Positions 58,545-64,000 of a stretch of 64,000 bases of DNA are shown here, in pieces. The position numbers were made by a program, and so were the translations under genes. Origin of the DNA: Flavobacteriales bacterium UBA7690 (GTDB taxonomy: Bacteria; Bacteroidota; Bacteroidia; Flavobacteriales_F; PHOS-HE28); contig DLGQ01000109.1 in NCBI GenBank assembly GCA_002482775.1, positions 10,523 through 74,522 on the forward strand, in the 5' to 3' direction. The notes below the pieces were generated by a model. It had not been told where the DNA came from. It ran no database searches and saw only the letters and a program-made list of their open reading frames with translations. Position 1 is the stretch's first letter. Every line of letters begins with the position of its first letter.

Positions 58545-59294
58545 TTGAAGATCAAGACCATCCTCGTTTCGCAGCCCGCCCCCACGGATGAGAAGTCGCC
58601 CTACCACGAGTTGGCGAAGAAGTACGCGCTGAAGATCGACTTCCGCCCGTTCATCAAAGTGGAGGCTGTGCCTGCGCAGGATTTCCGCCAGGAGCGCATC
58701 AACATCCTGGACCATACGGCCATCGTGCTCACCAGCCGCAACGCTGTGGACCACTTCTTCCGCATGTGCAAGGAACTGCGCCTCACCGTGCCGGAGACCA
58801 TGAAGTATTTCTGCGTGAGCGAGAGCGTGGCGTACTACGTGCAGAAGTACATCGTGTACCGCAAGCGCAAGGTTTTCATCGGCAAGCAGACCTTCGGGGA
58901 CCTGATGGACGTGATCAAGAAGCACAAGGAGGAGAAATTCCTGGTGCCCGGCAGCGATATCCAGAAAGGGGAGATCCCCACCTTGTTGGAAAAGGCGAAC
59001 GTGAGTTTCACCAACGCGGTGTTCTACCGCACGGTGGCCAGCGACCTCAGCGATCTGAAGGACCTGAAGTACGATATGCTCGTGTTCTTCAGTCCCGGCG
59101 GCATCGAGAGCCTGAAGAAGAACTTCCCCAAGTTCAAGCAGAACGGGGTGTTCATCGCGGCCTTCGGCCCCACCACATCCAAGGCCGTGCGCGACAATGG
59201 CTTCCGCCTGGATCTGGAAGCGCCGCTTCCCGAAGCCCCCAGCATGACCGGAGCCATGGAGCTCTTCATCAAGCGGGAGGCCAAGAAGAAGTGA
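58545..59294 (+). CDS. hemD: Uroporphyrinogen-III synthase
   Basis: 249 residues from a TTG at 58545, 11 nt after the DUF4271 stop; this start gives LKIKTILVSQPAP as the N-terminus, the usual beginning of Bacteroidota HemD. Further motifs: AIVLTSRNAVDHFFRM, KYFCVSESVAYYVQKYI, LVPGSDIQKGEIPTLL, VFFSPGGIESLKKNF and FGPTTSKAVRDNG. It cyclises hydroxymethylbilane to uroporphyrinogen III in haem and cobalamin synthesis. Longer starts inside DUF4271 (for example a GTG at 58497) are possible but less likely. Confidence 0.88.
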   Translation: MKIKTILVSQPAPTDEKSPYHELAKKYALKIDFRPFIKVEAVPAQDFRQERINILDHTAIVLTSRNAVDHFFRMCKELRLTVPETMKYFCVSESVAYYVQKYIVYRKRKVFIGKQTFGDLMDVIKKHKEEKFLVPGSDIQKGEIPTLLEKANVSFTNAVFYRTVASDLSDLKDLKYDMLVFFSPGGIESLKKNFPKFKQNGVFIAAFGPTTSKAVRDNGFRLDLEAPLPEAPSMTGAMELFIKREAKKK

Positions 59295-59347
59295 CCACCT
59301 TGCGTCACTGGGCCAACCGTCCATCGTTGTTCATCCGCCCTTGACCC

Positions 59348-59731
59348 ATGGAGCGGCTTACCTTCAGCAAACACGAACGGCTCACCGGCCGCCTGCGCAT
59401 CCAGGAAGTGGTCACCACCGGCCGCTCCCTGCACGAACAGCCGTTGAAGCTCGTGGGGAAGATCATGCCACTGCCTACCGAAGCATCCGCCCAAGTGGCC
59501 TTCGCCATCCCCAAGCGGTACATGAAGTTGGCCGTGCATCGCAACCGCATGCGGCGCCTGCTGCGCGAAGCCTACCGCCTCAACAAACACAGCTACCACC
59601 AACGGTTGCGCGAGGCTGGCAAACAATGTGCATGGCTTTTCGTCTACCAAGGGAAACAACCGCTCACCTTGGCGGAGACCCAATTGAAAATAACCCGGTC
59701 GCTGGACCGTTGGATGGAGAAGCATGCGTAG
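59348..59731 (+). CDS. rnpA: Ribonuclease P protein component
   Basis: 127 residues. Basic protein subunit of RNase P, which matures tRNA 5' ends. RNP motif VAFAIPKRYMKLAVHRNRMR with the family-typical R-N-R-M-R-R core and a basic C-terminal helix. Start ATG at 59348. It overlaps yidD by 8 bp; the rnpA-yidD pair is conserved across bacteria, though rpmH and dnaA, often its neighbours, are not here. Confidence 0.93.
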   Translation: MERLTFSKHERLTGRLRIQEVVTTGRSLHEQPLKLVGKIMPLPTEASAQVAFAIPKRYMKLAVHRNRMRRLLREAYRLNKHSYHQRLREAGKQCAWLFVYQGKQPLTLAETQLKITRSLDRWMEKHA

Positions 59732-59966
59732 GATCCTGGCACTACCGTTGATCGGGCTGGTACACTTGTACCGGTACACCCTGTCCCCGCTATTGCCCGG
59801 TGCCTGCCGCTACACGCCGTCCTGTTCCGAGTACGGGTTGGAAGCACTGCGTACGCATGGCGCGTTCCGCGGCGGTTACCTCACCCTCAAGCGCATCTTA
59901 TCTTGTCATCCGTGGGGCGGTCATGGCCACGACCCTGTCCCACAAGCCCAGAAGAAACATGGATAA
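59724..59966 (+). CDS. yidD: Membrane protein insertion efficiency factor YidD
   Basis: 80 residues. The invariant core is YRYTLSPLLPGACRYTPSCS followed by EYGLEALRTHG and ILSCHPWGGHGHDPVP, with three conserved Cys. It helps YidC-dependent insertion of inner-membrane proteins. Starts within rnpA and its stop lies within the start of the S41 protease gene (ATGGATAA), so the three genes are translationally linked. Confidence 0.95.
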   Translation: MRRILALPLIGLVHLYRYTLSPLLPGACRYTPSCSEYGLEALRTHGAFRGGYLTLKRILSCHPWGGHGHDPVPQAQKKHG

Positions 59967-61641
59967 CCAGACCCCCTCCCGCACATCGAAGTGGAAAATG
60001 GCGCTCATCAGCGCTACCATCGTTGGTGGTGGTGCATTCACCATTTCCGCCGGTGATAGCTACTTCGAGATCAGCAAGAACCTGGAGATCTTCACCGAGC
60101 TGTACAAGGAGCTGAACATCTATTACGTGGATGACACACAGCCCGGCAAGCTGATGAAGACGGGCATCGACGCGATGCTCAACTCGCTGGATCCCTACAC
60201 ACAGTACATCCCGGAGAGCGACATGGAGGATTACCGCTTCATGACCACCGGCCAGTACGGCGGCATCGGCGCGCTGATCAAACGCTCCAACGATAGGGTG
60301 TTCGTTAGCGACCCCTACGAAGGATACCCTGCCATGAAAGCGGGCATCTGGGCCGGTGATGAGATCATGGAAGTGGACGGCAAGAAGATAGCGGGCATGG
60401 AGACCGATGAGGTGAGCAAGCTGTTAAAAGGCCAGGCCGGTAGCGTGGTGAAAGTGATCACCCAACGCCAAGGCATGGACCCGGTCACGCACTCGCTCAC
60501 GCGCGAAGAGATCAAGATCCCGGACGTTCCCTACAAAGGCATGATCGATCCGGTGAACAAGGTGGGCTACATCAAGCTGAACAGCTTCACGCAGACCGCC
60601 GGTCAGGAAGTGCGGAACGGGATGAAGGAGCTGAAGGATCAGGGCGCCACGAAGCTCGTGCTCGACCTCCGCGGCAATGGTGGTGGCTTGCTGCGCGAAG
60701 CGGTGAACATCGTGAACCTCTTCGTGCCGAAGAACGAACTGGTGGTGGAGACCAAGGGCAAGATCCCCGAGTGGGACAAGACCTACAAGACGTTGAGCGA
60801 ACCGGTCGATGCCGGCATCCCGCTGGTGATCCTGGTGGATGGCCAAAGCGCCAGCGCCAGCGAGATCGTCTGCGGTGCCTTGCAGGATCTGGACCGTGGG
60901 GTCGTTGTTGGCGAGCGCACGTATGGCAAGGGCCTCGTGCAGCAAACGCGCGACCTCTACTACAACAGCAAGCTGAAGGTGACGGTGGCGAAGTACTACA
61001 TCCCCAGCGGCCGTTGCATCCAGAAACTGGATTACGCGCACCGCGACAGCACAGGGAAGGTAGCAGAAGTGAAGGACGAAGCCATCGCGGAGTTCAAGAC
61101 GCGCAACGGGCGTCCGGTGTACGATGGTCGCGGTATCCTGCCCGATGTGGAAGTGATGGATCCTGAACTCGCCAAGGTGGTGGGTGGCCTGTACGGCAAG
61201 GATCTCTTCTTCGACTTCGCCACCAAGTATCGCCTAGCGAACCCGGAGATCGCACCGGCGGAAGAATTCAAGATCAGCGATGCGCTCTACCAGGAGTTCG
61301 TGGACTACGTGAAGGACAAGAAGTTCGAGTACGACACCGAGAGCTTGGAGGCGTTCAAGAAGTTGGAAGAAGCCGCCAAGAAGGAGCGCTACTACGACCA
61401 TGCCAAGGCGCAGCTGGAAGCATTGCACGCTGAACTCGCGCCGGACCGCACCGAGGAACTCACGCGTTTCCGCAGCGACATCGAAGAGGTGTTGAAGAGC
61501 GAGATCGTGGGCCGCTACTACTACCAGACCGGTCGTGCTAAAGCCAGCCTCACCACGGACCCGAGCGTGAAGTCGGCGATCGAGATCCTGAACGGGCCGC
61601 GTTACAACGAGGTGCTCACCACGATCAAGACCGGCAAATAG
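59959..61641 (+). CDS. S41 family C-terminal processing peptidase
   Basis: 560 residues from the ATG at 59959. N-terminal anchor (MALISATIVGGGAFTISAG), PDZ domain (GGIGALIKRSNDRVFVSDPY, AGIWAGDEIMEVDGKK) and an S41 catalytic domain: Ser in GQSASASEIVCGALQDLDRG and Lys in ERTYGKGLVQQ; LRGNGGGLLREAVNIVN precedes it. The C-terminal ~150 residues form a helical extension (KKLEEAAKKERYYDHAKAQL). Paralogous to 23435-25060, from which it differs mainly by this tail. It overlaps yidD by 8 bp. Confidence 0.93.
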   Translation: MDNQTPSRTSKWKMALISATIVGGGAFTISAGDSYFEISKNLEIFTELYKELNIYYVDDTQPGKLMKTGIDAMLNSLDPYTQYIPESDMEDYRFMTTGQYGGIGALIKRSNDRVFVSDPYEGYPAMKAGIWAGDEIMEVDGKKIAGMETDEVSKLLKGQAGSVVKVITQRQGMDPVTHSLTREEIKIPDVPYKGMIDPVNKVGYIKLNSFTQTAGQEVRNGMKELKDQGATKLVLDLRGNGGGLLREAVNIVNLFVPKNELVVETKGKIPEWDKTYKTLSEPVDAGIPLVILVDGQSASASEIVCGALQDLDRGVVVGERTYGKGLVQQTRDLYYNSKLKVTVAKYYIPSGRCIQKLDYAHRDSTGKVAEVKDEAIAEFKTRNGRPVYDGRGILPDVEVMDPELAKVVGGLYGKDLFFDFATKYRLANPEIAPAEEFKISDALYQEFVDYVKDKKFEYDTESLEAFKKLEEAAKKERYYDHAKAQLEALHAELAPDRTEELTRFRSDIEEVLKSEIVGRYYYQTGRAKASLTTDPSVKSAIEILNGPRYNEVLTTIKTGK

Positions 61642-61647
61642 GAACGG

Positions 61648-63255
61648 ATGACGGTGGCGCCATCGGGCCTGTTGCGGGGCCACGATGTATTCCGGTCCGT
61701 GCACGTTGGTGCACTGGCGCTGTGTGCGATCATGTTACCGTGGAGCACGGCCATCCTCAGCATGGCGCAGATGCTGCTGGTGGCGAACTGGCTGGCGGAA
61801 GGCGTGGTGCGCAAGGATCTGGTGCAGCGCTTTCGACGGGCGTTCACGTGGGCACCATCGCTGTTGTTCATCTCGTTCTTCGCCCTGCATGTGATCGGTC
61901 TGTTGTGGACCGAGGACATGAAGTGGGGCGTGGACCTGGTGCGCATCCTGTTGCCGGTGCTTTCGTTCGGTGCGGTGCTGGCCGCGAGCCCTCGACTGGA
62001 GCGGAGGGAATACGACACGGTCCTGCTCCTCGGTGCATGGAGCGTGGTCACCAGCACCATTGCCTGCCTCGTACTGAACACGGCCGATGCGATGGACTAC
62101 CGTTCGCTGTCGGTGTTCATCAGCCACATCCGACTAAGCATGTTGTTGTGTTTGGCGGTGGTCATCCTGCTGCTCGATCGTTCTAGCGCGTTGTGGTTCC
62201 GCTTACTAGGCTATGGTGCGGTGATGTGGGCGATGGTCTTCATCAATAAGCTGGGTAGCCTGCAGGGGTTCTTCGTGCTTGGTGTCATCGGCATGTTCTT
62301 CACCTGGCGCTGGGCTGATCGGTTGTCCAAGAAGTGGTCATACGTGCTGCGCGCTGCCCTCATTGTTCTACCCATCATTGCAGCATTCGCTGTGGTGCAG
62401 GAGGTACGGTCGCAGTACCGGTTGCCCGATCCAGAAATGGGAAGGCATGTGGAGCTTTCCGCCAGCGGCGAGCCCTACACATACGACCTCACCAACCCGC
62501 AAATGGAGAACGGCACGCACGTGTGGACCTATGTGGCCTGGCGGGAGATGGACCGTACGTGGCCGCTGCGCAGTAATCGTCCATTACAAGGGAAGGACGA
62601 TAAGGGCCACGAAGTGTGGAGCACCCTGATCCGCTACCTCGCATCGAAGGGGTTGAAGAAGGACAGCATCGGGGTGATGAGCCTGACCGATGCCGATGTG
62701 CGTGCCATTGAACAAGGGATCCCCAGCGTGGTGCAAGAGCAACGCAGCGAATGGCGCGAGCGTGTGGACGAGGTGTTGTTCGAGTTGGCACAGTACCGGG
62801 CCTACGGCCGTGCCGAAGGACATTCCGTGGCGATGCGCTTGGAATACCTGAAGGCAGGCTGGGCCATTGCCAAGGAGAATTGGTCTATCGGAGTGGGCAC
62901 GGGCGATACACAACGTGCCTTCCTGGAAGAGTACGAACGTTCCGGTTCATCGCTCTCCTTGGAATGGCGGCATCGTGCACACAACGAATACCTCACGCTG
63001 TGGATCACCTTCGGCGTGGTGGGCCTGCTGTGGTCGCTTGTTGCTTGGTGTTGGCCAGCGTGGCGAACAGGAGCTTGGCACAACGCACATTTCGTGGCAT
63101 GGGCCATCATCTTCGCGATCTCCTGCCTAACGGACGACACCATCGAGACGCAAGCAGGGGCTACGTTCTTCGGCTTGTACTACGCGTTGTTCGTGTTCGC
63201 TGCGCCCCGGAGGATCACGGGCGCTGGATCAGCTCCAGTACACGGTGCGGGCTGA
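61648..63255 (+). CDS. O-antigen ligase family protein (Wzy_C)
   Basis: 535 residues with about ten to twelve transmembrane helices and a large periplasmic loop (about 260-400, containing ENGTHVWTYVAWREMDRTW). The Wzy_C signature is WRHRAHNEYLTLWITFGVVG with its conserved His, and GVGTGDTQRAF upstream. Members join O-antigen to lipid A core or polymerise polysaccharides. It starts 6 nt after the S41 gene. The 3' end overlaps the convergent GT9 gene by 41 bp. Confidence 0.85.
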   Translation: MTVAPSGLLRGHDVFRSVHVGALALCAIMLPWSTAILSMAQMLLVANWLAEGVVRKDLVQRFRRAFTWAPSLLFISFFALHVIGLLWTEDMKWGVDLVRILLPVLSFGAVLAASPRLERREYDTVLLLGAWSVVTSTIACLVLNTADAMDYRSLSVFISHIRLSMLLCLAVVILLLDRSSALWFRLLGYGAVMWAMVFINKLGSLQGFFVLGVIGMFFTWRWADRLSKKWSYVLRAALIVLPIIAAFAVVQEVRSQYRLPDPEMGRHVELSASGEPYTYDLTNPQMENGTHVWTYVAWREMDRTWPLRSNRPLQGKDDKGHEVWSTLIRYLASKGLKKDSIGVMSLTDADVRAIEQGIPSVVQEQRSEWRERVDEVLFELAQYRAYGRAEGHSVAMRLEYLKAGWAIAKENWSIGVGTGDTQRAFLEEYERSGSSLSLEWRHRAHNEYLTLWITFGVVGLLWSLVAWCWPAWRTGAWHNAHFVAWAIIFAISCLTDDTIETQAGATFFGLYYALFVFAAPRRITGAGSAPVHGAG

Positions 63256-64000
63256 TCCGTTGGATGCAATCGCAGGTCTTCCCTCCAACGCAGGTCGGGC
63301 ACGCCGGATCATCCACCAACGCATGCGTATCCCGCCCGATGGGTGCCCAGCGGCCAGGATGGATAGGCCTGCGCGAGGAGAATAGACCGATAGCCCGGAT
63401 GCCTGAAGCCGCAGCGATGTGCAGTGGTCCTGTGCTGGCCGCCACCAGCGCATCGCTCGCACCGATCACGGCGATCAATTCTGGTAGCGAAAGTTTGCCA
63501 CCCGCATCGATGGTGGAAGGATGGTCGAGTGGCAGCACCGTGCGGTAATGATCCGCTTCGGCTTGTGTGCCGGTCACGATCGTGGTGTACGGCCCATCGT
63601 TCAACAAGCGGATCAACGCTGCGAAGTTGGCCAGGCCCCATTCCACGGCGCTTCCCTTGGAGCCCGGATGCAGGATCACGGTGCGTTTCCCCGGTACGGA
63701 CCAAGAGGGGTTTTGCGCGTGGAGCGGAGGTGTCGTGAAGCCGTACAGAGCCGCCAACCGGTCCATCGTTGGAATTTCCTCGATCCCCAATGGGCGTAAC
63801 AACTTCGTGTTCAACTGGGCTTCGTGCAGGTCGCTTCTCTTCCGGCTGAAGGCCACGCGGTCCGTGCAGGTGAACCAGTGCCACAAGCGGTTGGTGGTGC
63901 CGATGCGTACGGGGATATCGGCTTGCTTCGCCCAGCGTGCCACTTCCTTTTTCGGGAATACATGCACCAAGGCATCGGCGCGCAGTTCACGCAGGAGGGC
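63215..64000 (-). CDS. Glycosyltransferase family 9 (heptosyltransferase-like), 5' end missing
   Basis: At least 261 residues; the frame is open to the window edge (ALLRELRADALVHVFPKKEV), so the N-terminus lies outside. Typical GT9 C-terminal half: TVILHPGSKGSAVEWGLANF, TIVTGTQAEADHYRTVL, then DALVAASTGPLHIAAASGIR and AIGLFSSRRPIHPGRWAPIG for ADP-heptose binding, and a Cys cluster CPTCVGGKTCDCIQR near the end. It probably adds heptose to the LPS core, in keeping with rfaE2 elsewhere and the O-antigen ligase next to it. Confidence 0.87.
   Translation of the reverse strand, partial: ALLRELRADALVHVFPKKEVARWAKQADIPVRIGTTNRLWHWFTCTDRVAFSRKRSDLHEAQLNTKLLRPLGIEEIPTMDRLAALYGFTTPPLHAQNPSWSVPGKRTVILHPGSKGSAVEWGLANFAALIRLLNDGPYTTIVTGTQAEADHYRTVLPLDHPSTIDAGGKLSLPELIAVIGASDALVAASTGPLHIAAASGIRAIGLFSSRRPIHPGRWAPIGRDTHALVDDPACPTCVGGKTCDCIQRISPHRVLELIQRP

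Overview
The window looks like chromosomal DNA of a GC-rich member of the Bacteroidota, most likely a Flavobacteriales-like lineage. The evidence is direct: C-terminal type IX secretion (T9SS) sorting domains on three secreted proteins, families largely confined to the phylum (DUF4270, DUF4271, DUF3109, short GT5 proteins), phylum-typical gene neighbourhoods (GT5/panC/panD/flippase; DUF4271-hemD), and promoter -7 boxes of the Bacteroidota type TAnnTTTG rather than TATAAT. No plasmid, phage, rRNA operon or CRISPR array is visible.

Layout. 1-3.5 kb: end of an Ig-like lipoprotein, free-methionine-R-sulfoxide reductase, comF and a coiled-coil membrane protein. 3.6-9.7 kb: a 1176-residue outer-membrane protein, an orphan peptide-binding lipoprotein and a conserved hypothetical. 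9.8-13.6 kb: OmpA-like lipoprotein, a small DUF7793/STAS-like protein, a serine-hydrolase lipoprotein and a flavoprotein. 13.6-18.7 kb: tightly packed reverse-strand genes radA-rfaE2-flippase-panD-panC facing a short glycogen-synthase-like protein. 18.7-25.5 kb: DUF4270, glmS, TM2 protein, Fe/Mn superoxide dismutase, an Ala-rich lipoprotein, a C-terminal processing protease and dCMP deaminase. 25.5-26.0 kb: tRNA-Leu(CAA), a GIY-YIG gene, and a duplicated 5' piece of that tRNA broken by two 19-bp palindromes. 26-34.3 kb: T9SS protein, M61 peptidase, GT39 transferase, glyS, SUMF1-like lipoprotein, an AbiEii-type toxin/antitoxin pair and DUF3109. 34.3-38.6 kb: class I ribonucleotide reductase nrdB-nrdA. 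38.6-47.4 kb: an accessory region of small hypothetical, lipoprotein, CPBP-protease and PD-(D/E)xK genes, studded with a twin-hairpin repeat family. 47.6-55.3 kb: a 1608-residue T9SS protein with eight tandem Ig-like repeats, then an MBOAT/SGNH acyl-transfer pair. 55.4-64 kb: two more DUF7793/STAS-like paralogues, glutaryl-CoA dehydrogenase-like gene, DUF4271-hemD, rnpA-yidD-S41 protease, O-antigen ligase and a GT9 glycosyltransferase running off the end.

Functionally the housekeeping genes cover pantothenate, nucleotide, amino-sugar and haem synthesis, tRNA maturation and DNA repair; the envelope genes cover lipoproteins, T9SS cargo, LPS ligation and polysaccharide acylation. The most unusual signals are the rearranged tRNA-Leu/GIY-YIG locus, the twin-hairpin repeats (two of which supply stop codons to neighbouring genes), a palindrome embedded in nrdA, and a recurrent -7-like motif placed only 3-9 nt upstream of many start codons, which suggests frequent leaderless transcripts.
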